In this document: positions 33,995 through 42,146 of the stretch, piece by piece
Position numbering within the stretch: the stretch's first letter is position 1
Layout: every line of letters begins with the position of its first letter
The notes under the pieces: model-generated
What the model was told of the DNA's origin: nothing
What the model saw: only the letters and a program-made list of their open reading frames with translations
Database searches by the model: none
Program-made: the position numbers and the translations under genes
Assembly (NCBI GenBank): GCA_005888335.1
Contig: VAWY01000134.1
Span: 1 to 64,000, forward strand
Source: Actinomycetota bacterium
GTDB taxonomy: Bacteria > Actinomycetota > Thermoleophilia > Solirubrobacterales > Solirubrobacteraceae
Direction of reading: 5' to 3'
Length of the DNA: 64,000 nt

Positions 33995-34954
33995 GTGAGA
34001 CACGCGAGCGTGGCGGCCCTGCTCGGGGCGCTGCTCGCCGCGGCGTCACCCGCGGCGGCCGCTCCGCCGCAGCTCACCCGCGGAGCGACCGCCTACCAGC
34101 TCGTCATGGCGGACGGCGCCGACTCGCTGCGCACGCTGGGCAGATCGGGACCGCCGCCCAAGAACGCGTTGCTCCAGCTCATCCCGTCGGGCGCCGACGC
34201 CGCGCCGTGGTCGGTCGGTCCCAAGAACTGCGCGCAGGACCAGCGCTCGTACTCGGTCAGCTGCACCGGGGACTCGGCGCCGCTGACGATCCAGGCCGGG
34301 GGAGGTGCGGACCTCATCGATGGCTCGGCCTCACCGGTCGCGCTGAACATCGACGGCGGCCCCGGCCAGGACTACCTGACCGGCAGCGCCTTCGATGACT
34401 CGTTCACGGTTCGCGACGGCGAGGTCGACATCGTGGACTGCGGGGCGGGTCAGGACACCGTCGTCGCCGATCCCGACGACGCGCTGTACGGGTGCGAGCG
34501 CGTCGACCTGCCGCCCCCGCCGCCCCCGCCGCCCGCGCCTCAGCCCGCGCCGGTGCCGCCGCTGGTGAGCCCCGCTCCCGGGCCGGCGCTTCCGTCGCCG
34601 GCGTCGACCGTGGCGTTGCGCATCCCGGGCGTGATCGCCTACCGCCTCACGACCACGCCGGCGTCCGCGCGCTTCTCGCGGCTGACCGTGCGCGGCCTGC
34701 CGGCCGGCGCGAGGGTGCAGGTGCGCTGTCGCGGCCGCGGCTGCCCGCGCCGTCGCCTGGAGGCGCGCGGGACGGACGCGACGTTCAGCGCGGCGCTGCG
34801 CAGGGTCCGGCTGCGGCGCGGGGCCGTGCTGGAGGTGCGCCTCACGGCACCCGGCTTCGTCGGGCGCGTGGTGCGCTTCACGGTCGGGCGCGACCGCGTG
34901 CGCTCGGCGACGCTGTGCCTCGCGCCGGACGCGCGGACGCCCGGGCGCTGCTAG
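33995..34954 (+). CDS. Secreted RTX-like protein with Pro-rich linker
   Basis: 319 aa from a GTG. Signal peptide ending near AAAA. Then GGGADLIDG and GGPGQDYLTGSAFDD, resembling RTX calcium-binding nonapeptides, a proline-rich linker (residues about 170-200), and a C-terminal beta-type domain with GRGCPRRRLEARG. Similar layouts occur in secreted proteins of Solirubrobacterales. Divergent from hyuA. Function unknown, surface or secreted. Confidence 0.8.
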   Translation: MRHASVAALLGALLAAASPAAAAPPQLTRGATAYQLVMADGADSLRTLGRSGPPPKNALLQLIPSGADAAPWSVGPKNCAQDQRSYSVSCTGDSAPLTIQAGGGADLIDGSASPVALNIDGGPGQDYLTGSAFDDSFTVRDGEVDIVDCGAGQDTVVADPDDALYGCERVDLPPPPPPPPAPQPAPVPPLVSPAPGPALPSPASTVALRIPGVIAYRLTTTPASARFSRLTVRGLPAGARVQVRCRGRGCPRRRLEARGTDATFSAALRRVRLRRGAVLEVRLTAPGFVGRVVRFTVGRDRVRSATLCLAPDARTPGRC

Positions 34955-34959
34955 CGGCG

Positions 34960-35391
34960 CTACGCCGCGACGGGCTCCTCGATCTCCTCGGTCGCCGCCA
35001 GGTGCTGGTGCGACGGGCAGTAGCCGTTGTGCGGCAGCGGAACGCGCTGGCACGGCGTCCCCTTGCGGGTCGTCGCACGGCATTGCAGGGGGTTGCCGTT
35101 GACGTCGTATCCGTGCTGGGGCTGGCGGTCCAGCCACTCCGTCGCCACGTCGAGATAGCGAATCACCGTCACGCACACCCGCTCCTGCTGGCCCATCGGG
35201 AAGAACATCCGGATGTCCTGGAACAGCGTGCGCGCGGGGCGCTTGAAGTAATGGCGGTCCGTCGCGAGGCGCTCAACGGTCGCCTCACACGCGCGCAGGA
35301 CCGACGCGTGAGCCTCGCCACGACTCGTGGCCGCGTCGTCCGTGATGTACGGCGCGAGCTCGCGGTAGATCGCTCGAGAGAACTGGTACAT
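34960..35391 (-). CDS. Small protein with C-terminal zinc-binding motif
   Basis: 143 aa. A helical N-terminal domain precedes QCRATTRKGTPCQR and NGYCPSHQH, so C-x9-C ... C-x2-H ligands likely bind zinc. This resembles small CxxxTxxGxxC zinc-finger proteins of unknown role. The cluster of basic residues fits nucleic-acid contact, but that is a guess. The ATG at 35391 is the first start; convergent with the secreted gene. Confidence 0.7.
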   Translation of the reverse strand: MYQFSRAIYRELAPYITDDAATSRGEAHASVLRACEATVERLATDRHYFKRPARTLFQDIRMFFPMGQQERVCVTVIRYLDVATEWLDRQPQHGYDVNGNPLQCRATTRKGTPCQRVPLPHNGYCPSHQHLAATEEIEEPVAA

Positions 35392-35462
35392 CTGACCCTT
35401 GGCCGCTCCTCTCTAGGTCCCCTCGGCGGTGCATCGTGCGCCGCCCTTGTGAAGGACAGAAC

Positions 35463-35509
35463 GTCCGCTCTGTTGAGTTCGCGTTAAGCAGCGAATTCCT
35501 TGAGCGGAC
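35463..35509 (-). terminator. Nested stem-loop 3' of nadB
   Basis: GTCCGCTC (35463-35470) pairs with GAGCGGAC (35502-35509), with an inner GTTCGC/GCGAAT stem. It starts four bases from the nadB stop and separates it from the small zinc gene on the same strand. Terminator, or a site within the small gene's upstream region. Confidence 0.5.
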
Positions 35510-35512
35510 CCG

Positions 35513-36967
35513 TCATTCCCACAGGTCGAACGCGCGAACCTCGTTCGACGCATGTACGAGATGGCGGTGGTCGAGCGCCGGGTCGCGCTCCGGGAAGTCG
35601 GCCCGGCGGTGGGCGCCGCGCGATTCCTCGCGCTCGAGCGCGGACGCGGCGATCAGCCGCGTGAGCGGATAGGGGTCGTCAAGCAGCGAGCTCAGCGAGT
35701 CGGCGGTGCGCTCGATGCCCGCGCAGCGGTCCATCGCGGCGCGCGTCTCGCGGCTGGGCGCGGGCAGCGGCTCGGCGGTCGGGGGCTCGCCCGCGGGCGG
35801 CGGCGGCTTGTCGAGCGCGGCCAGCGCGGCTCGCCGGCCGAACACGAAGCACTCGCTCAGCGAGTTGGACGCCAGGCGGTTGGCGCCGTGCAGGCCGGTG
35901 CACGCGGTCTCGCCGACGGCGAGCAGGCCGGGCACGGTCGAGCGCGCGTGCAGGTCGGTGACGATGCCGCCCATCCCGTAGTGCGCGGCCGGGGCGACGG
36001 GAATGAGCTCGCGCGTCGGGTCCAGGCCCGCCTCCTGCAGCGCGACGACGACGTTGGGAAACAGCGCGGGATCGATGTGGCGCATGTCGAGGCCGACCGA
36101 GCGCGCGCCGGTGCGGCGCAGCTCGCGCGCGATCGCCTGCGCGACCTCGTCGCGCGGCGCGAGCTCCTCGACGAAGCGGTCGCCCGTGTCGGGCGCATGC
36201 AGCGTGGCGCCCTCGCCACGGATCGCCTCCGTGACGAGGAAGCCCTCGCGCCCGCGCACGCCCGCCACCGCCGTCGGGTGGAACTGCATGAACTCGAGGT
36301 CGGCCAGGCTCGCGCCCGCGCGCTGCGCGAGAAGCAGCCCCGTCCCGAGGCTGCCCGGCGGGTTCGTGGTGCGCGCCCACAGCGCCGCCGCGCCGCCCGT
36401 GCACAGCACGACGCCGCGGGCGGCGATCGCGCGGCCGTCCTCGACGACGACCCCGACGCAGCGCCCCTCCTGGGTCCAGAGCCCCGCCGCACGGGCGCCC
36501 TCGATGACGTCGATCTGCGGGTGCTCGGCGGCCAGCGCGGACAGCTGGCGCACGACCCGCCGGCCGGTCGCGCTGCCGCCGGCGTGCACGACGCGCCGGC
36601 GCGAGTGCCCGCCCTCGAGACCGAGCGCGAGGCGGCCATGGCGGTCGGCGTCGAAGCGCACGCCGAGCGCCTCGAGGTCGCGGACGCGGTCGGGCGCCTC
36701 GGCGGTCAGCACGACCGCCGCGCTCGCGCGGGTCAGCGAGCGCCCGGCGCGCTCGGTGTCCTCCTGGTGCAGGTCGGGCGCGTCGTCGGCGGCGAGCGCC
36801 GCGGCGATGCCGCCCTGCGCCCAGTAGCTGGCCGTGTGGGCGAGCGGAGTCGCCGAGACGAGCGCCGCGCGGGCGCCCGCGCGCGCCACGGCGAGCGCGG
36901 TGAACAGCCCCGCGGCCCCGGCGCCGACGATCGCGACGTCGGCGCGCTGGACGGACGGCTCCGGCAT
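35513..36967 (-). CDS. nadB: L-aspartate oxidase
   Basis: 484 aa flavoprotein. The FAD loop GAGAAGLFTALAVARAGARA (split as GAGAAGLFTAL) opens the protein. GGIAAAL, FHPTAV and HGANRLASNSLSECF are typical of NadB/succinate dehydrogenase flavoproteins. It oxidises aspartate to iminoaspartate in NAD synthesis. NadA and NadC are not adjacent here. Its start is 22 bp from the divergent deacetylase gene, so their promoters must overlap or one is leaderless. Confidence 0.94.
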   Translation of the reverse strand: MPEPSVQRADVAIVGAGAAGLFTALAVARAGARAALVSATPLAHTASYWAQGGIAAALAADDAPDLHQEDTERAGRSLTRASAAVVLTAEAPDRVRDLEALGVRFDADRHGRLALGLEGGHSRRRVVHAGGSATGRRVVRQLSALAAEHPQIDVIEGARAAGLWTQEGRCVGVVVEDGRAIAARGVVLCTGGAAALWARTTNPPGSLGTGLLLAQRAGASLADLEFMQFHPTAVAGVRGREGFLVTEAIRGEGATLHAPDTGDRFVEELAPRDEVAQAIARELRRTGARSVGLDMRHIDPALFPNVVVALQEAGLDPTRELIPVAPAAHYGMGGIVTDLHARSTVPGLLAVGETACTGLHGANRLASNSLSECFVFGRRAALAALDKPPPPAGEPPTAEPLPAPSRETRAAMDRCAGIERTADSLSSLLDDPYPLTRLIAASALEREESRGAHRRADFPERDPALDHRHLVHASNEVRAFDLWE

Positions 36968-36989
36968 GGCGCCGGTACGGTAGAGCGCG

Positions 36990-38030
36990 GTGTCGGCGCC
37001 CGTCTTCCTGCACCACGAGTCCTCGCTGCACCACGACCCCGGGCCGCATCCGGAGCGCGCCGAGCGGATCGTGGCGATCGAGCGCGAGGTCGCGGCACGG
37101 GGCGGGCTCGGGTGGGAGCTGCGGGAGTCGCGGCCGGTCGAGCGCGAGGCACTGCTCGCCGTCCACCCGCTCGACCACATCCGGTTCATCCGCGAGCTGT
37201 GCGAGTCGGGCGGCGGGCCGATCGACCTGGACACGTCGGTGTCCCCCGACTCCTACGAGGCCGCGCTGCACGGCGCCGGCGGCGCGTGCATGGCCGTCGA
37301 CGCGGTCCTCGACGGTGCGCGCTGCGCGTTCAGCGTCCACCGGCCGCCGGGCCACCACGCCGAGCCGTCGCGCGCGATGGGCTTCTGCCTGTTCAACTCG
37401 ATCGCCGTGGGTGCGCGCTGGGCGCTGGACCGGCGCGGGCTGTCGCGGGTGCTGATCCTCGACTGGGACGTGCACCACGGCAACGGCACCAACGAGATCT
37501 TCCACGCGAGCGACGAGGTGCTGTTCGTCTCGATCCACGAGTCGCCGCTGTACCCGGGCACCGGCCCGGCGGGGGACGTCGGCTCGGGCGACGGGGTCGG
37601 CTACACGGTGAACCTGCCGGTCCGCGGCGGGTCGGGCGACGACGTGTGGGTCTCGCTCGTCGCGCACGTCGTCGCGCCGCTGGCGCGCGCGTTCGCGCCC
37701 GAGCTCGTGCTCGTCTCGGCGGGCTATGACGCCCACGAGCAGGACCCGCTCGCGGGCTGTCGCGTGACCGATGCGGGCTTCGCGGCGATGGCCGCCTGGG
37801 CACGCGCGATCGCGGCCGAGGCCGGCGCGCCGCTCGCGGTGTCGCTGGAGGGCGGCTACGCGCTCGGGGCGCTGGCGCGGTCGGTCGCGGCGACGATGGA
37901 GGCCGTCGGCTCCGAGCGCGCGCCCGATCCTCCGGCGGTCGATCGGCACCCGGTCGCCGAGGCGGCGCTGGAGCGCCTGGCGGCGGGGCGCTGGAGCGCG
38001 GCGCTGTCGCGCAAGTGGGCCCGTCCGTAA
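36990..38030 (+). CDS. Histone deacetylase-family (acetylpolyamine/AcuC-like) hydrolase
   Basis: 346 aa zinc hydrolase. Catalytic signatures RPPGHHAEPSRAMGFC, LDWDVHHGNGT and SAGYDAHEQDPL supply the His pair and the Asp/His zinc ligands. Bacterial members deacetylate acetylpolyamines, acetoin pathway proteins or lysines. Starts with GTG at 36990. The stop TAA falls inside the palindrome at 38014-38165. Confidence 0.93.
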   Translation: MSAPVFLHHESSLHHDPGPHPERAERIVAIEREVAARGGLGWELRESRPVEREALLAVHPLDHIRFIRELCESGGGPIDLDTSVSPDSYEAALHGAGGACMAVDAVLDGARCAFSVHRPPGHHAEPSRAMGFCLFNSIAVGARWALDRRGLSRVLILDWDVHHGNGTNEIFHASDEVLFVSIHESPLYPGTGPAGDVGSGDGVGYTVNLPVRGGSGDDVWVSLVAHVVAPLARAFAPELVLVSAGYDAHEQDPLAGCRVTDAGFAAMAAWARAIAAEAGAPLAVSLEGGYALGALARSVAATMEAVGSERAPDPPAVDRHPVAEAALERLAAGRWSAALSRKWARP

Positions 38031-38165
38031 GTCCGGCGTGGCGATCGCCGTTCCTGCGAAGGACGCAGGGAGGGCACAGTGACGGAGTCACGGGCCCGAC
38101 CGAGGACGCACGCAGGGGCGGCGAGGGCCCGTCGGTTCCCCGTCGGATTTGTGGACGGGCCCACT
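38014..38165. repeat. 152-bp palindrome between two convergent genes
   Basis: The left arm 38014-38038 and the right arm 38141-38165 pair at 21 of 25 bases, with 13 perfect at the tips (AGTGGGCCCGTCC). Inside are GTGAC-GGA-GTCAC, a CCTGCG/CGCAGG hairpin and a GGGCCC pair. The left arm carries the deacetylase stop. May act as a bidirectional terminator. Confidence 0.7.
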
Positions 38166-38169
38166 AGGG

Positions 38170-38562
38170 CTAGGGCGCGGTCGTCGTCGTCGGGCTGAAC
38201 GGCGACGGGCGCGGGGCGGCGGGCGCGGTCTCTGGCGGGGTGGCCGGTGGGACGTCGACGGCGGGGGGCGGCGAGGTCGCGGCCGTCGTGGGGGCGGGGG
38301 CGGGGTTCGCCGCGGCTGGCGCCTGGGTCGCCGTCGCCTGCGCCGCGCGCACGTCCTGGTCGGTGTTCGCGAGGCGGACGAACGCGAAGGCGAGCGCGGC
38401 GCCGGCAAGCGCGATGACGACCGCGACGAGCGCGACCGGCGCCTGCCACGCGTGTGCGCGCGCGAGGCGCGTGCGGGCGGCCGCGCCGCAGTCCAGGCAC
38501 CAGTCCTGGTCGTCGCGCAAGGGCGCGCCGCAGCGCGGGCAGCGGTCGTGCGGCTCGGTCAC
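38170..38562 (-). CDS. Zinc-ribbon membrane protein with Thr/Pro-rich tail
   Basis: 130 aa. An N-terminal zinc ribbon with CPRCG and CLDCG, a transmembrane helix (about 44-64), and an external tail rich in Ala, Pro and Thr. GTG start overlaps the upstream gene stop (GTGA). Forms a pair with that gene, which also ends in a zinc ribbon. Function unknown. Confidence 0.72.
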   Translation of the reverse strand: MTEPHDRCPRCGAPLRDDQDWCLDCGAAARTRLARAHAWQAPVALVAVVIALAGAALAFAFVRLANTDQDVRAAQATATQAPAAANPAPAPTTAATSPPPAVDVPPATPPETAPAAPRPSPFSPTTTTAP

Positions 38563-39320
38563 GTGCCGGGCAGGTCGCTCGTCGCCGCCGCGGCGCCGGG
38601 GACGTGCTCGGGCTCCGTCTCGGGCGCAGCGCCGGCGGTGGCGGCGTGGGCGGTCGCGAGGGACACGCCGCAGCTCGAGCAGAAGCGCGCCTCGCTCGCC
38701 ACGAGCGTGCCGCAGCGCGCGCAGCTGGCCAGGCCGGGGCGCCGCAGGACGTCGAATCCGGCCGGGTCGTCGAGCGCCTCCTGCAGCGCGCGGCGCTCGC
38801 GATCGAGGTCGGCGAGGGCGTCGAGCTTGGCGGCGACGAGGTCGGGCCGCTCGCGGCCGAAGCGATGCAGGTCGAAGACAAGCCCACCGAGGTCGCGCAG
38901 CGCGAGCTCCCGAGCGGCGCGCAGGTGACGCAGGCGGCGCCGCGCGCGCCCGCGCAGGCGCCAGGCGGGGGCGGGGGTGGCGGCCGCGGCGTCGCCGGCC
39001 GCGCCGCGCTCGGCGGGCACGGGCTCTTGGGCGGGCGCGGGCACCATCGCGGTCGTGGCCGGCTCGCCGCCGCGGGTGGCCGCGGCGTCTCCGGTCGCGC
39101 CGTTCTCGTCCGCCTGGCCCGCCTCGCCGGACGCGGGCTCCGCCTCGGCGGGCGCGGGCTCCGTCGCGGTCGTCGCCGGCTCCCCGCCGCGCGCGGCCGC
39201 GTCTCCGGTCGCGCCGTCCTCGCCGGGCGTGGACCCCTCGGCGGGGGCGGGCTCGGGCGCGGCGGCCGGGGCGGCCGGCGCCTGCCCGCCGCGCAGGATG
39301 CGCTTCAGCGGGTTCGCCAT
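38559..39320 (-). CDS. Ala/Pro/Glu-repeat protein with C-terminal zinc ribbon
   Basis: 253 aa starting MANPLKRILRG. The first half has three imperfect repeats of about 29-31 residues (GATGDAA..GGEPATTA..PAPA), likely disordered. A helical segment with ALRDLGGLVFDLHRFGRE follows and a zinc ribbon (CARCG, CSSCG) ends it. The helical part is the conserved-looking core. The repeats could vary between strains. Confidence 0.7.
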   Translation of the reverse strand: MANPLKRILRGGQAPAAPAAAPEPAPAEGSTPGEDGATGDAAARGGEPATTATEPAPAEAEPASGEAGQADENGATGDAAATRGGEPATTAMVPAPAQEPVPAERGAAGDAAAATPAPAWRLRGRARRRLRHLRAARELALRDLGGLVFDLHRFGRERPDLVAAKLDALADLDRERRALQEALDDPAGFDVLRRPGLASCARCGTLVASEARFCSSCGVSLATAHAATAGAAPETEPEHVPGAAAATSDLPGT

Positions 39321-39336
39321 CCGGCGCCACAAGCTA

Positions 39337-39512
39337 GTGGACACGTCCGCAAGCCCGACGGGTTCCGGACGGCGCTGGCAGCCGCCTGGACCCACCCGTC
39401 GGTCCTCGGACTCTTCCCCACCCGCCCACACCTTCGGACGCCGGGCGGCGGGTGGGTGGGCGAAATTCCGGCCGGCGACGCCCGGCGACCCGCCCGACTT
39501 ACGGACGCGCCC
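39337..39512. repeat. Imperfect palindrome overlapping the glycosyltransferase 3' end
   Basis: The arms 39337-39378 and about 39470-39512 match at roughly 70%. Inner CCCACCC and GGGTGGG also pair. The glycosyltransferase stop lies in CGTCCGTAAGTCGGGCGG, almost the same string as around the deacetylase stop at 38030. Non-coding apart from the stop region. Confidence 0.55.
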
Positions 39513-40431
39513 GCACGCCGCTCGCAAGGTCGCGCCACGCGATGGCGACGCGCTCGGCCATGCGGTCGGCGGAGAAGAGCGCGGCCCGCGCGCGGCCGGC
39601 GACGCGCGGGTCGTCGGCGGCGACGTGCGGTCGCAGCGCGTCGCGCCAGGCGGCGGCGTCGAACGGCGCGCACAGCGTGCCCGCCAACCCGTCGAGGGCG
39701 ACCGCGTGGACGCCCACCGGCGTTGCGAGCACCGGGACGTCACAGGCGAGCGCCTCCAGGACCGCGAGCCCGAATCCCTCGGCGTCGGACGGCACGAGCA
39801 CCGCGTTGGCGGCGTTGATCCACAGCGGCACCTCGGAGGACGGCGCGGCGCCGAGGCTCGCCAGGCGGACGTCGCCGGCGGCCTCGCGCGCGCGGTCGAA
39901 GCGCTTGACCGCGCGCGCCGGGTCGGCCGGGAAGAGCAGCAGCGGCTCGGCGGCCGGCAGCCCGAGCGCCTCGCGGGCCTCGGCACGCGGGATGGGGCGG
40001 AAGCGCTCCATGCTCACGCCGCACGGCAGAACGGCGACGCGGCGCGTGGTCCCGGCGCCCGGCACCTCGCGCGCGAGGCTCGCCGATGCCGTCGCGGCGA
40101 GGTCCATGCGGCCGAGCGCGGCGAGCGTGATCCGGCGCGTGCCCGGATGTCGCAGGTCGGTGCCGTGCAAGGTGACGACGCGCCGCGCGCCGCGCACGGC
40201 CAGCGCGGGCCAGGCGCTCAGCCCGTAGTGCGCGTGGACGATGTCGAACCCGCGGCGGCGCGCGCACCGAGCGGCGAGCGCGGCGAGCGCGCGGGCGCCG
40301 GGCGGGGCCTCGTCGAGTTCGACCTCCAGGCCCGGCAGGCGGCGCAGGGCGGCGACCTGGTCGCGCACGAAGACGCCACGGCCGGGCGCGCCGGGGTCCG
40401 CAGCCATGTCGGAGATCACGAGCGCGCGCAT
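39499..40431 (-). CDS. GT4-family glycosyltransferase
   Basis: 310 aa GT-B fold enzyme. AHYGLSAWPAL and TLHGTDLRHP belong to the N-terminal acceptor domain. DAEGFGLAVLEALA in the C-terminal half gives the EX7E sugar-nucleotide motif. Shorter than the usual 360-400 aa. It adds a sugar from an NDP donor to an unknown acceptor. Alone on its strand here. Confidence 0.88.
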   Translation of the reverse strand: MRALVISDMAADPGAPGRGVFVRDQVAALRRLPGLEVELDEAPPGARALAALAARCARRRGFDIVHAHYGLSAWPALAVRGARRVVTLHGTDLRHPGTRRITLAALGRMDLAATASASLAREVPGAGTTRRVAVLPCGVSMERFRPIPRAEAREALGLPAAEPLLLFPADPARAVKRFDRAREAAGDVRLASLGAAPSSEVPLWINAANAVLVPSDAEGFGLAVLEALACDVPVLATPVGVHAVALDGLAGTLCAPFDAAAWRDALRPHVAADDPRVAGRARAALFSADRMAERVAIAWRDLASGVRARP

Positions 40432-40536
40432 CCGCCGGCGAGGCTACGCAGAGTCGTTGCAACCGCGTGTGGCGCCGTCACACGCTCCCGCCCAGACTCG
40501 CCGCCAACCCCAGCCACGAACGACGGGAGGCACGAG

Positions 40537-40761
40537 ATGGCGTATCGACTGATGGGACGACTGCACGCATGGGCGCTTCGCCTGCGCGGCGAGACGGGAC
40601 AGGGCACCGTGGAGTACGTGGGTCTCCTGCTGCTCATCGGCGCGCTGCTCGCCGCGGTGATCGCGGCCATGCACAGCCACAACTGGGGCCTGGCCGAGGT
40701 CATCGTCAGCAAGCTCAAGGCGGCGATCGACAAGGTCTCGAGCGCGAGCGGAAAGGGCTGA
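40537..40761 (+). CDS. Flp-type pilin
   Basis: 74 aa. The prepilin motif GETG-QGTVEY is followed by a hydrophobic helix (LLLLIGALLAAVIAAM), as in Flp/Tad pilins cut before the Q by TadV. GGGAGG at 40525-40530 sets the ATG. No Tad assembly genes are in the window, so this is an orphan pilin or its cluster lies elsewhere. Confidence 0.85.
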   Translation: MAYRLMGRLHAWALRLRGETGQGTVEYVGLLLLIGALLAAVIAAMHSHNWGLAEVIVSKLKAAIDKVSSASGKG

Positions 40762-40890
40762 CTTCGCCAGCCGCGCCCCTCGGCCGGCCGGCGGCCGTCC
40801 CGCCGCCGGCGCGGTCGACGGCGCCAGGCGGCCGAGGGTCGCGCCGGCGCGGCGAGGGCCGATCCGACCCGTCGCCGCGCGATCTCACTC

Positions 40891-40981
40891 GAGGCGACGG
40901 GCGTCGCTCCGTGCAGAGGCGCATCGTCGCTCATCACTGAGGCGCGTCAACAGTCGCTGACGAGGCGCATCATCGCTCGAC
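40891..40981 (+). repeat. Four iteron-like direct repeats
   Basis: Copies of GAGGCGcrTC..TCGCTcA start at 40891, 40916, 40939 and 40962, spaced 25, 23 and 23 bp. They lie 60-150 bp upstream of the RTX-like gene and after the pilin gene. Phased repeats suggest a binding array. The rest of the 40762-41041 gap shows only GC-rich sequence. Confidence 0.55.
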
Positions 40982-41041
40982 TTCCGGGCGCACCGTGCCG
41001 AAAAGAGACCGGCCGGTCCCTCCCCGACCCCCGGTCTCGAC

Positions 41042-41644
41042 ATGCGCACGCTGCCTCTTCTGCTGGTCCTCGCCTGCCTGCTACCCGCCTCCGTCGCCGC
41101 CGCCAACACCAGCCACGAGGGCTGGCCCGCGATCAACGGCATCCTTCTCATGAACAAGTCCGACGGCTCCCGGCCGCTCGATGCGCGCCCCGGCCAGGAT
41201 CCCTTCGGGGGCCTCGACGAGGACTACTCGTGCGACGGGGTGCACCTGCGCGGCGCGTGCCAGCGGCGGTTCGTCCGGCGCGGTGACCGGCGGGTCGTGT
41301 CGTCGCGCACGGGACACAACGAGCTGCTCGGCGGCCACGGCAGCGACACGATCTACGCCGGCCCGTGGGGAGACGTCCTCTGGGGCGACTACAAGCCCTC
41401 CGGGCAGGGCACGAGCCAGAGCGATCGCCTCTACGGCGGCGCCGGACGCGACTTCATCTACGCGAGCCACGGCTGGAACCTGATCGAGGCGGGCGCCGGC
41501 AACGACTGGATCAAGGCCCACTTCGGGCGAGGGGTCGTCGACTGCGGCCCGGGCATCGACACGCTCTACATCAGCCGGCGGGCGCAGAAGCACTACAGGA
41601 TCCGCGGCTGCGAGCGGGTCTCGCACAAGACGCTGGGGTACTAG
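41042..41644 (+). CDS. Secreted RTX-like protein
   Basis: 200 aa with a signal peptide ending near SVAAA. Glycine-aspartate repeats LGGHGSDTIYAGPWGDVLWGD, given here as GGHGSDTIYAG and GGAGRDFIYAS, follow the RTX pattern GGxGxDxUx. A final VDCGPGIDTLY matches the other secreted protein at 33995. It would bind calcium outside the cell. ATG at 41042. Confidence 0.82.
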   Translation: MRTLPLLLVLACLLPASVAAANTSHEGWPAINGILLMNKSDGSRPLDARPGQDPFGGLDEDYSCDGVHLRGACQRRFVRRGDRRVVSSRTGHNELLGGHGSDTIYAGPWGDVLWGDYKPSGQGTSQSDRLYGGAGRDFIYASHGWNLIEAGAGNDWIKAHFGRGVVDCGPGIDTLYISRRAQKHYRIRGCERVSHKTLGY

Positions 41645-42146
41645 GGGCCGGCCGGCGGCGGGCGGAGCGTGGCGTGGCGCGCCGCCCGCTTTGGCGCCGA
41701 GGGTCGCGGCCGGGTCTGTGGCACCGAAGGGAAGCGGATCGTGGTCCGCGCCCGGGCCGAGCGGCAACATGCCAGGCGCGGAGACCCGGGGCAACCGAGT
41801 GCGGATTCCGACGGCCTGACGGACTCCTACGCGGCCCGTGTTCCCGCATAGCGGGAAGGATCCTGCTCTGGTCTCGGCCTCAGCGGCAACGCGCCAGGCG
41901 CCCGGGCTCGACGTATCGAGTGCTCGATCGACCGCCTATATCGCGGTCGATCGCGCCCTCGACTCGCGGACCGACCGCTCGAACGCGAGCCAGCCAAGGC
42001 GCCGCGGAGAGCGCTCGACAGGTGCGGTCACACGGACAAACCGCTCCTTTCCCTCGGTGCAATCCGACGACGCCACAGCCCGCCACCAACGCCCGAGCGG
42101 CGCGCCACGCCCGCGAACGCCACGCGCCCTGCCAACATGCCGACCC
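41645..42146. repeat. Large palindromic intergenic element, copy 1
   Basis: About 500 bp with no supported ORF. Outer inverted arms (about 41670-41735 and 42041-42113) contain GCACCGAAGGGAAG and its counterpart CTTTCCCTCGGTGCA. Inside are a repeated AGCGGCAACxxGCCAGGCGC (41760 and 41882), TTCCCGC-ATA-GCGGGAA, and CGATCGACCG/CGGTCGATCG. The arms resemble those of the element at 52.4-53.0 kb. It lies between the RTX gene and murI and must contain the murI promoter. Confidence 0.6.

Noticed and set aside
41838..42146. N-terminal extension of MurI by about 100 residues
   Set aside because: The extra frame runs through the palindromic element and gives low-complexity sequence; the GTG at 42147 gives a normal MurI.
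12222..42146. attC-type integron sites in the palindromes
   Set aside because: No paired RYYYAAC/GTTRRRY boxes in the right order and no integrase.
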